This document shows positions 26,651-36,262 of a DNA stretch of 64,000 bases, in pieces. This DNA comes from an uncultured bacterium (GTDB taxonomy: Bacteria; Cyanobacteriota; Vampirovibrionia; Gastranaerophilales; Gastranaerophilaceae): the NCBI GenBank assembly GCA_903868125.1, contig CAIPUE010000049.1, forward strand, positions 24,295-88,294, given 5' to 3'. Below the pieces are notes generated by a model. It had not been told where the DNA came from. It made no database searches and worked only from the letters and a program-made list of their open reading frames with translations. A program made the translations under genes and the position numbers. The number at the start of each line of letters is the position of its first letter. Positions within the stretch are counted from its first letter, which is position 1.

Positions 26651-27619
26651 ATGAAAAACGAAAATTTTTATAAATCCAAATTATTGGTAGAACAACATTT
26701 TCACGGATGTTTTGGGGTGGATTTCGGAACCTGTACTTCGGATGAAATTTTGTTTTTGTCAAAAAAACTTTTAACGCATGGGATTGGCGGATTTTTTCCG
26801 ACATTGGTTACTGACGGCATAGAAAATATTAGACGCCAAATCGAACAGATTAAAATAGCCAAATCCCAACAAACACCTGAAATGGCAACGATTTTAGGTA
26901 TTCATATTGAGGGGATTTTTATTAATCCCGATAAAAAAGGGATTCATGACGAAAAATTGTTTTTGAAACCGACAATCGAAAATTATAAACTTATTGAAGA
27001 TGATTTAATTAAAGTAGTCACGCTCGCTCCAGAGTTAGATGAAAACTTTGCCCTGAGCCGTTATTTGACGCTTAAAGGGGTAAAAGTTCAAGCAGGTCAC
27101 TGCGTTGGGGCTGATTTGAACAAATGCGACGGGGTTACTCACCTTTTTAACGCTATGCAGGGGATTAATCACCGCGAACAGTCAACGGCTTTGAGTGCGT
27201 TGATTGAGGATAAAATTTACACAGAAATTATCGCGGATGGTGTACATTTGAGCGAAGATATTTTAAACCTTGTTTTGAAAACAAAACCCACGGAGAAAAT
27301 AATTTTAGTTTCAGATTCCCTGCCGTTGGCTAAGAGTGGTTTAAAAGAAATGATTTTTGCCGGAGAAAAAATCTTTTATAACGGTAAAAAGGCGACTTCA
27401 GCTAGCGGGACGATTGCGGGAAGCACGACAGTTTTAGATGAAGTAGTTAGGCGCTTGGCATTTAATGCCCCTGAAAATTTTGAAAAATACGTAAAAATGG
27501 CTTCTGATAACTTATACAACTATCATAATATTGAGCTTGAAGGCTGTATTTATTGGGATGAGGATTTTAACATCACCGCGATTGAAAAAGACGGAATTGT
27601 TTTATACAAGGAATATTAA
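26651..27619 (+). CDS. nagA: N-acetylglucosamine-6-phosphate deacetylase, short form
   Basis: An amidohydrolase of amino-sugar catabolism and murein recycling. Visible metal and catalytic elements are EQHFHGCFG (HxH), GIHIEGIFINPDKKGIH (metal Glu), QAGHCVG and THLFNAMQ (His ligands), and LVSDSLPLA (catalytic Asp). At 322 residues it is clearly shorter than the usual ~380: it starts directly at the HxH strand and lacks the N-terminal part of the small beta-domain. AGGTG precedes the ATG, so the start is probably real. The family is secure; activity of the short form is inferred. Confidence 0.85.
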   Translation: MKNENFYKSKLLVEQHFHGCFGVDFGTCTSDEILFLSKKLLTHGIGGFFPTLVTDGIENIRRQIEQIKIAKSQQTPEMATILGIHIEGIFINPDKKGIHDEKLFLKPTIENYKLIEDDLIKVVTLAPELDENFALSRYLTLKGVKVQAGHCVGADLNKCDGVTHLFNAMQGINHREQSTALSALIEDKIYTEIIADGVHLSEDILNLVLKTKPTEKIILVSDSLPLAKSGLKEMIFAGEKIFYNGKKATSASGTIAGSTTVLDEVVRRLAFNAPENFEKYVKMASDNLYNYHNIELEGCIYWDEDFNITAIEKDGIVLYKEY

Positions 27620-27720
27620 AATCTAAAGATATAATTTACAAAATTTTACAAAATTGGTAGCAACTATTTTTTTAGAGGTTTTAAAGCACATGTATAATTT
27701 AAAATGAAAAGAGTATTAAA

Positions 27721-28071
27721 ATGTCATTATCTGTAAATCAAACTAATTATTCTAATTATAAACCGGCTTTTGGGGCGGGTAAAAATCCTATTAGGAAAGG
27801 TAATTTCTGTAGTTTTGTAAGACAACAATCTCTCCATTTTGGTATACAAGCCGGAAGTTTTGCCCTTTTAAATGCATCCAAGCCACATTCGCAAGACTTA
27901 GAAACATTTTTAGCTATAAAACTTGGGTGTGATATTGGTGAAGCATTCCACACCATATTGTCATTAAAAATGCCGTTTGATATTAACCACCAATGTTCAA
28001 ATCCCTTTGCTTATCTCGCAGACGGTACAAGAGCCGTAACAAAATTCATATCATCAAAAATGCAAAAATAG
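27721..28071 (+). CDS. Small lineage-type protein with an N-terminal PAFGAG motif
   Basis: No known family is recognised. The 116-residue protein begins MSLSVNQTNYSNYKPAFGAG, and the K-P-A-F-G-A stretch is the clearest example of an N-terminal motif shared by several unknown proteins here. The rest is a compact, mixed hydrophobic/polar region with two Cys-containing stretches (GNFCSFVRQQ and KLGCDIGEAF), and no signal peptide. AAAAGAG precedes the ATG at a good distance. It is a single gene ending in a hairpin shared with convergent gcvPB. Confidence 0.68.
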   Translation: MSLSVNQTNYSNYKPAFGAGKNPIRKGNFCSFVRQQSLHFGIQAGSFALLNASKPHSQDLETFLAIKLGCDIGEAFHTILSLKMPFDINHQCSNPFAYLADGTRAVTKFISSKMQK

Positions 28072-28075
28072 TAAT

Positions 28076-28095
28076 GTTGGGTTAGTAAACCCAAC
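28076..28095. terminator. Hairpin between convergent 27721 gene and gcvPB
   Basis: GTTGGGTT-AGTA-AACCCAAC lies between the two stops. It resembles the GTAGGGTGGGTT repeat family and may serve both genes as terminator, although the T tract is poor. Confidence 0.5.
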
Positions 28096-28111
28096 CACAT
28101 TCTTTTGATAG

Positions 28112-29551
28112 CTACAAACCCTTATATCTCAAATCAGGTTGTCTTGCGGCTAGGGTTTCGTCGATTTTTTTAACGGGAGTTTTTTGAGGAGACTTTAGGA
28201 CTTCTGCGGGATTTTCTTCGATTTCGTTCGCAATTTTGAGCATAACCTCCACAAATTCATCCAATCTTTGCTTGTTCTCAGTTTCAGTAGGTTCAACCAT
28301 TATCGCCTCATGCACAATCAGCGGGAAATACACGGTCGGAGGATGAATGTTCTCGTCCATAAGCCTTTTGGCAATCCAAAGAGTTGAAGCCCCTTGTTCT
28401 TTCTGTTTTTCACCAGACAGAACAAATTCATGCATGCAAGGATAATCGTAAGGCAACTCATAAGCACCCTTTAATTTTTCCTTTAAATAATTAGCACTCA
28501 AAACGGCGTCTTCGCTCACTTTTTTTAGGTTTTTACCCATCATTAAAATATAAGCGTAAGCCCTAACCAATACCCCGAAATTTCCGTAAAAACCTTTAAC
28601 CTTACCTATTGAATTTTTTAAATCATAGTTTCTGAAATATTTGCCTTGCTTAAAATCAATCACAGGGACGGGCAAAAAATCTTTTAATTTATCCACAACC
28701 CCGATAGGTCCTGCCCCCGGCCCACCGCCACCATGGGGGGTTGCAAAAGTTTTATGCAGATTTATGTGAACAACATCAAATCCCATTAGTTTCGGATTTG
28801 TGTAACCCATAATCGCGTTAAAATTCGCCCCGTCATAATAAAGCAAAGAGCCGTTTTCGTGCATTATCGTTGAAATTTCTAAAATATTTTCTTCAAACAA
28901 CCCGAGAGTATTGGGGTTTGTCATCATAATCGCTGCGACATCTTTGTCTAAAACCGCTTTTATCGCTTCGATATCAACCTGACCTTTTTCGTTTGATTTT
29001 ATCTCAATACAGTCAAATCCGCACATCCTTGCGCTCGCCGGATTTGTGCCGTGCGCCGAATCAGGGATAATAACCTTTGTCCGTTTCTCGCCTTTTAATT
29101 TGAACTGCTCTTGGTCAAAATATTTTTTTATAATCATCATGCCCGCAAACTCGCCATGCGCACCCGCTGCAGGTTGCAGGCTTATTGCATCCATCCCTGT
29201 AACTTCTTTTAGTGAATTTTGAAGATTATACATCAATTCCAAGGCACCTTGAGAATTTTCGTCGCTTTGGAGCGGATGAAGGTTAGTAAACCCCTCCAAA
29301 TTTGCAAGCATTTCATTTACCTTGGGATTATATTTCATTGTGCAGGAACCTAAAGGATAGAAACCTTTTTCTATGCAAAAATTCTTGTCGGAAAGTTCTT
29401 TATAATGTCTAAGCGTTTCCAGTTCACTTAATTGAGGCAAATTTAGGGGGATTTTTCTTAAAAATTTTTCATCTATAAAAGCGGTTTCAGCAGAATCAGA
29501 AACATTTACTCCATCAATATTATTGCTTTTTTCAAAAATTATTTTGGTCAA
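28112..29551 (-). CDS. gcvPB: Glycine dehydrogenase (decarboxylating), subunit 2
   Basis: The PLP-binding half of the two-subunit P-protein of the glycine cleavage system, which releases CO2 from glycine and passes the aminomethyl group to the H-protein. The 479-residue protein has LQPAAGAHGEFAGM, PDSAHGTNPASA, and the PLP lysine in HINLHKTFATPHGGGGPG. The start is TTG at 29551 with a strong GGAGGAG site. gcvPA, gcvT and gcvH are not in the window, which is unusual since they often form one operon. A sigma-factor-like gene ends 22 bases upstream on the same strand. Confidence 0.94.
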   Translation of the reverse strand: MTKIIFEKSNNIDGVNVSDSAETAFIDEKFLRKIPLNLPQLSELETLRHYKELSDKNFCIEKGFYPLGSCTMKYNPKVNEMLANLEGFTNLHPLQSDENSQGALELMYNLQNSLKEVTGMDAISLQPAAGAHGEFAGMMIIKKYFDQEQFKLKGEKRTKVIIPDSAHGTNPASARMCGFDCIEIKSNEKGQVDIEAIKAVLDKDVAAIMMTNPNTLGLFEENILEISTIMHENGSLLYYDGANFNAIMGYTNPKLMGFDVVHINLHKTFATPHGGGGPGAGPIGVVDKLKDFLPVPVIDFKQGKYFRNYDLKNSIGKVKGFYGNFGVLVRAYAYILMMGKNLKKVSEDAVLSANYLKEKLKGAYELPYDYPCMHEFVLSGEKQKEQGASTLWIAKRLMDENIHPPTVYFPLIVHEAIMVEPTETENKQRLDEFVEVMLKIANEIEENPAEVLKSPQKTPVKKIDETLAARQPDLRYKGL

Positions 29552-29573
29552 TCCGCGTCTCCTCCAACAATTA

Positions 29574-30176
29574 TTAAAATGTGTTATCCGGCTTGCTTAA
29601 CTCTTTTTTAATTTTATCAAGTCCTGATTGGATAAGTCTTGAGGCTCTTGATGGTGAAATGTCAAAGTCCATTGATATTTCTTTTAACTTTTTATCTTTA
29701 AAAAATTTATATTCAATCAGTTCTTTTTCCCTTTGAGGTAATTTTTTGATTGCTTGAACTACTTCCAATTTTAATTCGTGAAATTCCATTGACTCTTCTG
29801 GGGTTTTGCCATCGTCTTTGATTTGCGTTGGAGTTTCAAAATCGGTTATCTCATCTATAGATAGAATTGTTTTGTATACCGCTTCTCTTAAATCTTCTTG
29901 ATCTTCATTATTTTGATGATGTTTGAGAGAATACCACTTATAACGTCTTCTGATTTCATTTCTAATCGCCCATTTAATAGCAGTAGATAAATACGAATTG
30001 TTAAATTGCTCCGGCTCTGAATTCTTGAATAAATTATATAAAGTTTGAGTACCTATATTAACCAATTCTAAATATTCGATTAAATGACCGGCAGAAAGTT
30101 TTTGATACTCAACTTTTGCTATGGTTTCAATTAATTCCTTATATTCTTTAAGATTCGTAGCTTGTTTTGATTGCAT
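29574..30176 (-). CDS. Sigma-70-family-like RNA polymerase sigma factor
   Basis: A 200-residue protein with a region-2-like segment (LSTAIKWAIRNEIRRRYKWY, residues ~63-82) and a C-terminal region-4 helix-turn-helix (LPQREKELIEYKFFKDKKLKEI, then FDISPSRASRLIQSGLDKIK). No domain 3 is clear between them, which fits an alternative sigma factor of the sigma-28/ECF size class. Target promoters are unknown. It precedes gcvPB by 22 bases on the same strand, so the two are probably co-transcribed. Confidence 0.78.
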   Translation of the reverse strand: MQSKQATNLKEYKELIETIAKVEYQKLSAGHLIEYLELVNIGTQTLYNLFKNSEPEQFNNSYLSTAIKWAIRNEIRRRYKWYSLKHHQNNEDQEDLREAVYKTILSIDEITDFETPTQIKDDGKTPEESMEFHELKLEVVQAIKKLPQREKELIEYKFFKDKKLKEISMDFDISPSRASRLIQSGLDKIKKELSKPDNTF

Positions 30177-30322
30177 AATAAACTTCTAAAAAACCCTAAT
30201 TCTACCCATAAATTATCTTATATCAAAAAAAAATAGATTACTAGACAATGTTATTTTTATTAACTTTTGTTATTTATTATTTATACTAAGTTATCATCAA
30301 TGTGTAATCTCATATTGAACTT

Positions 30323-30330
30323 GGTATAAA
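30323..30330 (+). promoter_or_regulatory. -10-like box upstream of the universal stress gene
   Basis: GGTATAAA (with a preceding TTGAACTT) lies 35 bases before the ATG at 30365. No -35 box at standard distance is convincing. Confidence 0.3.
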
Positions 30331-30364
30331 TAAAAATTTTACTAGAATTAATTTAGGAGATATT

Positions 30365-31222
30365 ATGAGAGTTTTATTTTGTACAGACGGTTCTGAAATC
30401 AGTTTAAATGCGTTTTATAACGTTTCAAAGTTTTTAAAAGACGCAATTATTGATGCTATCTGCGTTATCGATTGGAATTTTTTACCGGATTCCATGAACA
30501 TTGAAAACGAAAATTATTCAAAAGCTTATGAAAATATTGCCGACAGCGTTTTGAATTTTGCCGAAAATCTAATCCAAGAGGAAAATTTTACGGTCGGGAA
30601 TAAAATAAAAAGTTTTGGCTCTGCCGCCGAAGGACTTTTGGAACAATTGACAAAAGAAGACTATGATTTGGTGCTTTTGGGTTCGCATGGTAAAAAAGGG
30701 ATTCAGAAATGGTTGGGTTCGGTCTCTCGACAAGTTATTTCTCATTCGCAAGTGCCGGTTTTTGTTAGCAAAAAAAGAACCCAAAGTAATAAAATCCTTT
30801 TGACGGTTGACGGTTCCGAAGAATCATTTAATGCTGTAATGCATGCGGCTAATTTACTTAATTTAAAAGAAACAGAAGTATCAATCATAAGTGTAAAAGA
30901 AAATCCCGAACTTTTACCGATTGAGGCAACTTTGGACCAAAATTGGCTTGATTCTATCGAAAAACAACAACGAATACACGCAACAAAGGCTATTAATAAA
31001 GCAAAAACATTGATGAATAACGCTCAAATTCAAATTCAAAACGAAGTAATTCTAACGGGAAATCCTGCCCATAAAATTATTGAATTTGCAGAAAACGAAA
31101 AAATAGATTTGATAATAATGGGTGCCAGAACAAAAACTGATTTATCAAAACTGCTCTTAGGTTCAGTCAGCAAAAGGGTGCTTGAAAACGTAGACAGCGA
31201 TATTTTGATTATCAGCAAATAA
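30365..31222 (+). CDS. Tandem-domain universal stress protein (UspA family)
   Basis: A 285-residue protein made of two Usp domains. Each begins with a beta strand and the nucleotide-pocket Asp (LFCTDGSE near residue 8; LLTVDGSE near 148) and ends with the ATP-binding type signature: LLGSHGKKGIQKWLGSVS and IMGARTKTDLSKLLLGSVS. Both G-x2-G-x9-G-type signatures look intact, so ATP binding is likely. AGGAG precedes the ATG. It is a single gene between the divergent sigma gene and convergent nadC. Confidence 0.9.
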   Translation: MRVLFCTDGSEISLNAFYNVSKFLKDAIIDAICVIDWNFLPDSMNIENENYSKAYENIADSVLNFAENLIQEENFTVGNKIKSFGSAAEGLLEQLTKEDYDLVLLGSHGKKGIQKWLGSVSRQVISHSQVPVFVSKKRTQSNKILLTVDGSEESFNAVMHAANLLNLKETEVSIISVKENPELLPIEATLDQNWLDSIEKQQRIHATKAINKAKTLMNNAQIQIQNEVILTGNPAHKIIEFAENEKIDLIIMGARTKTDLSKLLLGSVSKRVLENVDSDILIISK

Positions 31223-31248
31223 AAGGGAAACGGGAAATATCTGCCGCC

Positions 31249-32088
31249 TTAAATGTCCAATGCCAAGTCCAAGGTCGGGGCTTTTGCAACTATTGCGCTT
31301 GAAGAAATTATGTCGACGCCTGTTGCAGCTATTTCCTTAACTGTTTCCAAGTTTACGTTTCCGCTCGCTTCGACAATTGCTCGTTTATTGATTAAGTTAC
31401 ACGCCTGTTTCATTTCGTTAAGCGACATGTTGTCAAGCATAATTATGTCGACTTTACAATCCAAAGCCTCTTGAACCTGTGCCAAAGTATCACATTCAAC
31501 CTCAATCTTATGCGCGTGAGACAAATTTTTCCTTAGTTTTTCTACAGCATTAGAAATCGAACCCGCAAGCTGAATGTGGTTGTCTTTTATCATCGCACAA
31601 TCAGACAAATTAAACCTATGCAACAACCCTCCGCCTGTTTTTACCGAATATTTTTCAAAAATTCTAAAATTAGGGGTAGTTTTCCTCGTATCCGCAATTT
31701 TTGCGGAATAATCGGCTATCGCTTCTTGATATTTCTTCGTTTCTGTCGCAATACCGCTCATTCTTTGTATGTAATTGAGTGCAGTTCTCTCACCCGTCAA
31801 CAAAAATCTCGCAGACCCTGAAATATCAGCGATTTTATCGCCTGATTTAATAAAATCACCGTCTTTGAAATAAAATTTTATCTCGATTTTATTACAAAGT
31901 ACCTTAAAAACCTTTTCAAACACCGAACATCCGCACAAAACACCGTTTGAACGTGAATTTAAACTTCCTGAAAGAAAATCACTATCTTCAGCTAAAAAAT
32001 CCGTTGTGATATCTCCAAACCCAATGTCCTCTGCAAGTGCTGATTTAACGTGTTTTTCTATTATAAAATCGTGTAAAATTTGTCCCAT
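31249..32088 (-). CDS. nadC: Nicotinate-nucleotide pyrophosphorylase (quinolinate phosphoribosyltransferase)
   Basis: It turns quinolinate and PRPP into nicotinate mononucleotide in de novo NAD synthesis. The 279-residue protein has EDIGFGDITTDFL, LTGERTALNYIQRMSGIAT, ADTRKTTPNFR, the KTGGGLLHRFNLSD segment, and the C-terminal barrel strands KIEVECDT, DIIMLDNMS and VEASGNV. It starts 19 bases after the nadB stop with a GAGG site, so the pair forms an operon. nadA is elsewhere. Confidence 0.96.
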   Translation of the reverse strand: MGQILHDFIIEKHVKSALAEDIGFGDITTDFLAEDSDFLSGSLNSRSNGVLCGCSVFEKVFKVLCNKIEIKFYFKDGDFIKSGDKIADISGSARFLLTGERTALNYIQRMSGIATETKKYQEAIADYSAKIADTRKTTPNFRIFEKYSVKTGGGLLHRFNLSDCAMIKDNHIQLAGSISNAVEKLRKNLSHAHKIEVECDTLAQVQEALDCKVDIIMLDNMSLNEMKQACNLINKRAIVEASGNVNLETVKEIAATGVDIISSSAIVAKAPTLDLALDI

Positions 32089-32107
32089 ACTACCTCATAA
32101 ACTAATC

Positions 32108-33724
32108 TTAAGCCACAAAAACAGGCTCTTTTTCACCTTTTACCACACAATTATGTTCTGCTCTTTCTTTTGTAATCTGATAATCCGTTCTAAAATGTGC
32201 CCCGCGCGATTCTTTACGTTTTTGCGCCGAATCGATTACCAATTGAGCAACCGTAAGCATATTTTTAAACTCATATTCATACTTACTAAAACACTTTGCA
32301 CTTAAGGAAAATTCAGACTTGAGCTTTTGTAATTTTTCATCCGCAATTTTAAGCGAAGTTTCATCCCTTAAAATCCCGACATAATCCCACATTATATCTT
32401 GCAATTGACTTTTTAACCCGTCGACATCATACTCAACGTAATCAATTTCTTGAGAATATTTGTCAACAATACTTTTAATTGTTTCATCAATTTGTTTTGG
32501 CGGAGTAAGATTTACGGATTTAAGATAATTTGCTAATTCGTAAGCGCAAACAACACATTCAAGAAGTGAATTACTCGCCAGCCTATTAGCCCCATGGAGT
32601 CCGGTTGAAGCAACTTCGCCTATCGCATAAAGCCCGCGGACAGAGGTTCTTCCCTCTATATTTGTTTTAACCCCACCCATAGAGTAGTGTGCGGCAGGCG
32701 ATACAGGGATAAAATCTTTTGAAATGTCAATTCCGTGTTCTTCGCAAATTCTTGTAATATTCGGGAAGCGTTTTTGTAACATAGATTTTTCAAGATGTGT
32801 TGAATTAAGATAAACATTGTCCAAATTTTGTTCTTTCATCTCGTTAAAGATTGCACGGGTTACAATGTCCCGCGGGGCAAGCTCCTTTTTTTCATTGTAT
32901 TTATGCATAAATTCAACACCATTTGCATCAACGAGTTTAGCCCCTTCACCCCGAACAGCTTCAGAGATTAAGAACCTGTGTTCGTTAATTTTAAGCGCAA
33001 GCGCTGTCGGATGAAATTGAATAAATTCCATATCCTGAATTATGGCACCTGCATTATACGCAAGAGCAATCCCATCACCTGTAGCAACAGCAGGATTTGT
33101 CGTATGTTTGTAAAGCTGTCCGAGACCGCCTGACGCCAAAATTACAACAGAGGAATAGATTACTTCGTATTCTTGGGTCAAATCATTAAACGCGACCAAT
33201 CCTTTACATTCGCTGTCTGAATTAACGAGTAAATCTAGCGCAAGAGTTTGTTCATAAACTTCTATGTCGGGATTTTGAATAACTTTTTTTGTCAAAGCTT
33301 TTTCTATCCCCCTACCTGTCGCATCTCCGCCCGAGTGTAAAATTCTATTTACACTATGAGCTGCCTCAAGAGTTAAAAAGAAGTTGTCGTTGCCGTTTTT
33401 GTCAAATTCGACACCCAAATCCAGTAAATCTTTGACTACCGCATCTGAATTTTCCGAGATAAACTTTGTAACATTAAAATCGCTCAACCCTGCACCGGCT
33501 TTAAGCGTATCGCTTACGTGCAGACTGGTGGAATCGTTTTTATTTTCGTTTAAAACCGCAACAATTCCGCCCTGAGCGTATCTGGAATTACTTTCACCAA
33601 GTTTGGATTTTGTAACCAAAAGCAACCCGTCAGGGAGTTTACTTTTTTGTGCTATTTTTAACGCGGCATAAAGCCCTGCAATGCCTCCGCCAATTATTAC
33701 AGCTGAATATTTTGAATGTTTCAT
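32108..33724 (-). CDS. nadB: L-aspartate oxidase
   Basis: This FAD enzyme oxidises aspartate to iminoaspartate, the first step of de novo NAD synthesis; fumarate can serve as acceptor without oxygen. The 538-residue protein begins MKHSKYSAVIIGGGIAGLYA (FAD-binding GxGxxG), then SNSRYAQGGIVAV, HSGGDATGRGIEKAL, the active-site region QFHPTAL and the HYSMGG motif. The open frame extends 30 codons upstream, but the ATG at 33724 has an AGGAA site and places the Rossmann motif correctly. It is the first gene of nadB-nadC. Confidence 0.95.
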   Translation of the reverse strand: MKHSKYSAVIIGGGIAGLYAALKIAQKSKLPDGLLLVTKSKLGESNSRYAQGGIVAVLNENKNDSTSLHVSDTLKAGAGLSDFNVTKFISENSDAVVKDLLDLGVEFDKNGNDNFFLTLEAAHSVNRILHSGGDATGRGIEKALTKKVIQNPDIEVYEQTLALDLLVNSDSECKGLVAFNDLTQEYEVIYSSVVILASGGLGQLYKHTTNPAVATGDGIALAYNAGAIIQDMEFIQFHPTALALKINEHRFLISEAVRGEGAKLVDANGVEFMHKYNEKKELAPRDIVTRAIFNEMKEQNLDNVYLNSTHLEKSMLQKRFPNITRICEEHGIDISKDFIPVSPAAHYSMGGVKTNIEGRTSVRGLYAIGEVASTGLHGANRLASNSLLECVVCAYELANYLKSVNLTPPKQIDETIKSIVDKYSQEIDYVEYDVDGLKSQLQDIMWDYVGILRDETSLKIADEKLQKLKSEFSLSAKCFSKYEYEFKNMLTVAQLVIDSAQKRKESRGAHFRTDYQITKERAEHNCVVKGEKEPVFVA

Positions 33725-33873
33725 TATAAAATTCCTTTGATTTTTAATATATTTTAAATTAAAAAAACTTTTTTTTCTAGTAGGAGGATTTGAAAAATAT
33801 TGCGGGATTGTCATTCTGCCGTCAACAACTTAAAATTTATAAACAAAAAGCCATAGAGGGCACCAAAAAATCT

Positions 33874-33901
33874 TTGCAAAAAAATATATTAATGATAAAA
33901 T
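33874..33901 (+). promoter_or_regulatory. Promoter of the lysA-cdaA unit
   Basis: TTGCAA (33874-33879), a 16-base spacer and TAAAAT (33896-33901) preceded by TGA, an extended -10. Transcription near 33908 leaves a ~49-base leader with AGGAT before the ATG. Confidence 0.5.
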
Positions 33902-33956
33902 ATTCATGGTGGGACTTTTGCAACAGTCCTGTATTATAAAGAAATAGGATATTAAG

Positions 33957-35285
33957 ATGACTTCAAGTACAAATCAATCGATAAAACCGGTTACGACAAC
34001 AATCAACAGCGCAGGAAATTTACAAATAGGCGGATGTGATTTAGTTGAACTTGCCCAAAAATATGAAACTCCGCTTTATATAATAGATGAAACCACTTTA
34101 CGGACAATTTGCAGAGAATATAAAAAAGCGTTTGCAGGTTATGAAAAAGTTAACATGATGTATGCTTCAAAGGCTTTTATGTCAAAAGCGATTGCGAAAA
34201 TAATCGCATCCGAGGGGTTTGGATTTGACGCCGTATCCGGCGGCGAAATTTATACGATACACAAATCGGGCGCTGATATGTCAAAAGTTCTCTTTAACGG
34301 GAACAACAAATCCTACGACGAGCTTACTTTGGCGCTGGAGCTTAAAGTCGGCAGATTTTCAGTGGATAATTTCTTTGAGCTTTCACTTTTAAACGAAGTC
34401 GCAAAAAGTCATAACAAAAAAGTTGATATTTTATTGAGAATAACTCCGGGGATTGAATGTCATACCCACGAATACATTCAAACAGGTCATTTGGATTCTA
34501 AATTCGGATTTGATTTATCGCAGGTTTATGAGGCAATCGAACTTATTCAGGAACAGTACACAAATCTCAACTTGAGAGGGTTTCATGCTCACATCGGCTC
34601 ACAAATTTTTGAGACAAAAATATATGAGGATGAAATCGAAATTTTAATAAAAGAAATCGCGCTTATAAAAGAAAAATTCGGAATAACTTTTGATGAAATC
34701 AACATCGGCGGCGGTTTGGGAGTCAAATATACAGAAGAAGAATATCCTCCATCTGTTTTTGAAATAGGCAAACTAATTATTAAAGCGCTTAATAAAAATA
34801 TTAAAAAGTATTCCATCCCTGCTCCTACGCTTTATATCGAACCGGGTAGAAGTATAATTTGCACATCAGGCGTAACGTTATATTCAATCGGAAGTTCAAA
34901 ACAGGTTCCGCACGGCACAAAATACTGGGCGGTTGACGGTGGAATGGCTGATAATCCACGTCCGAGTATGTATCAGGCAAAATATTCGGCACAAGTTGCG
35001 AATAAACCGAATTGTGAAAATTCACAAAAAGTTACAATAGCAGGCAAATTTTGTGAATCGGGTGACATATTAATCAAGGATATAAATTTGCCTGAGCTTG
35101 AAGAAGGCGATATACTCTGTGTTTTCAACACAGGAGCTTACAATTATGCAATGTCCAGCAATTACAATAGGTTTCAAAAACCCGCCGCGGTACTTGTAAA
35201 TAATTCTCAATCTGATATTATTATAAGAAGAGAAAGTCTTGAGGATTTAATATCTCACGACGTAATACCGAACAGATTGGATTAA
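33957..35285 (+). CDS. lysA: Diaminopimelate decarboxylase
   Basis: It decarboxylates meso-DAP to lysine, the last step of lysine synthesis. The 442-residue fold type III PLP enzyme has the PLP lysine in MMYASKAFMSKAI, the phosphate-binding NIGGGLGVKY, EPGRSIICTSG, the substrate motif CESGDIL and the C-terminal GAYNYAMSSNYN. AGGAT precedes the ATG. cdaA follows after 4 bases. Together with dapL and murE it shows how DAP feeds both peptidoglycan and lysine. Confidence 0.96.
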   Translation: MTSSTNQSIKPVTTTINSAGNLQIGGCDLVELAQKYETPLYIIDETTLRTICREYKKAFAGYEKVNMMYASKAFMSKAIAKIIASEGFGFDAVSGGEIYTIHKSGADMSKVLFNGNNKSYDELTLALELKVGRFSVDNFFELSLLNEVAKSHNKKVDILLRITPGIECHTHEYIQTGHLDSKFGFDLSQVYEAIELIQEQYTNLNLRGFHAHIGSQIFETKIYEDEIEILIKEIALIKEKFGITFDEINIGGGLGVKYTEEEYPPSVFEIGKLIIKALNKNIKKYSIPAPTLYIEPGRSIICTSGVTLYSIGSSKQVPHGTKYWAVDGGMADNPRPSMYQAKYSAQVANKPNCENSQKVTIAGKFCESGDILIKDINLPELEEGDILCVFNTGAYNYAMSSNYNRFQKPAAVLVNNSQSDIIIRRESLEDLISHDVIPNRLD

Positions 35286-35289
35286 TAAA

Positions 35290-36195
35290 ATGTTGCACGA
35301 TTTATTTACTTATTTTCAATCACAGCTTAGGACCATTAACTGGTCTTTTACTTGGTTAAATGTATCCGAAGTTCTAATAATCGTGGCTACGGTCTTTGTA
35401 TTTTATAAAAAATTTATAAAAAATACCCAATCAGAAAAACTTGTAAAAGGGATATTTTTCCTTTTTTTGGCATGGGTTTTCAGCGAAATTCTTATTTCAA
35501 TAGGTTTGAATATTTTAGGAATGTTTATCAGGGCATTGGTGACTCTCGTCGCACTTAGTTTGATTGTGATTTTTCAGCCGGAATTGCGAAGATTTTTGGG
35601 GTATTTGGGACAACCCGGATTCATAAGCAAAACTCTCTGGAAAAACCCGACTTCCTGCGGGTGTGAAAAAACAGATGTTATTAAAGAAGTTATAGAGGCG
35701 GTCAAATATCTTTCAAAATCCAGAACCGGAGCTTTAATTGTGTTCCAAAAAGAAATCAGCGCATCTTCTTACTTTGATGTCGGAACAAAGTTAAACGCGG
35801 AGGTTACGACTGAGCTGATTTTAACCATTTTTCATCCAAATACGCCGCTTCATGATGGGGCTATGGTTATAAAAGATAACAAAATACTTTCGGCAGGCGT
35901 TTTATTGCCTTTGACGGAAGACCCTAAATTAAGTTGGAAATATGGGACAAGACACAGAGCAGCTATCGGGATGACGGAGGTGAGCGATTCTGCTTGTCTG
36001 GTGGTTTCTGAAGAAACGGGCGACGTTTCAATGTCTATGGATGGAACGCTTAAAAAATATGAAGATTTAACCAGTTTGAAAACGGATTTGGATAATATTT
36101 TGGGTTGCTGCGATTCTGAGGATAAAGACAAAACGACAATTTTTAAGATTAATAATTTAATTACAATTAAAAAAGAAAAAAAAAAGAGCAAGTAA
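35290..36195 (+). CDS. cdaA: Membrane-bound diadenylate cyclase
   Basis: It makes cyclic di-AMP from two ATP. The 301-residue protein has three N-terminal hydrophobic segments (residues ~20-95) and a DAC domain with the catalytic DGA motif (PLHDGAMVI) and RHR motif (GTRHRAAIG). The membrane topology and size match CdaA rather than DisA. Its usual partners CdaR and GlmM are not adjacent. It sits 4 bases after lysA, so c-di-AMP synthesis is transcriptionally tied to lysine/DAP metabolism here. The C-terminus is highly basic (KKEKKKSK). Confidence 0.95.
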   Translation: MLHDLFTYFQSQLRTINWSFTWLNVSEVLIIVATVFVFYKKFIKNTQSEKLVKGIFFLFLAWVFSEILISIGLNILGMFIRALVTLVALSLIVIFQPELRRFLGYLGQPGFISKTLWKNPTSCGCEKTDVIKEVIEAVKYLSKSRTGALIVFQKEISASSYFDVGTKLNAEVTTELILTIFHPNTPLHDGAMVIKDNKILSAGVLLPLTEDPKLSWKYGTRHRAAIGMTEVSDSACLVVSEETGDVSMSMDGTLKKYEDLTSLKTDLDNILGCCDSEDKDKTTIFKINNLITIKKEKKKSK

Positions 36196-36262
36196 AACCA
36201 TCTGATACAGATTGTGTATTGATTGAGTAGAATAGAAGTGAAAGTATAAAAAGGAGTATGGA

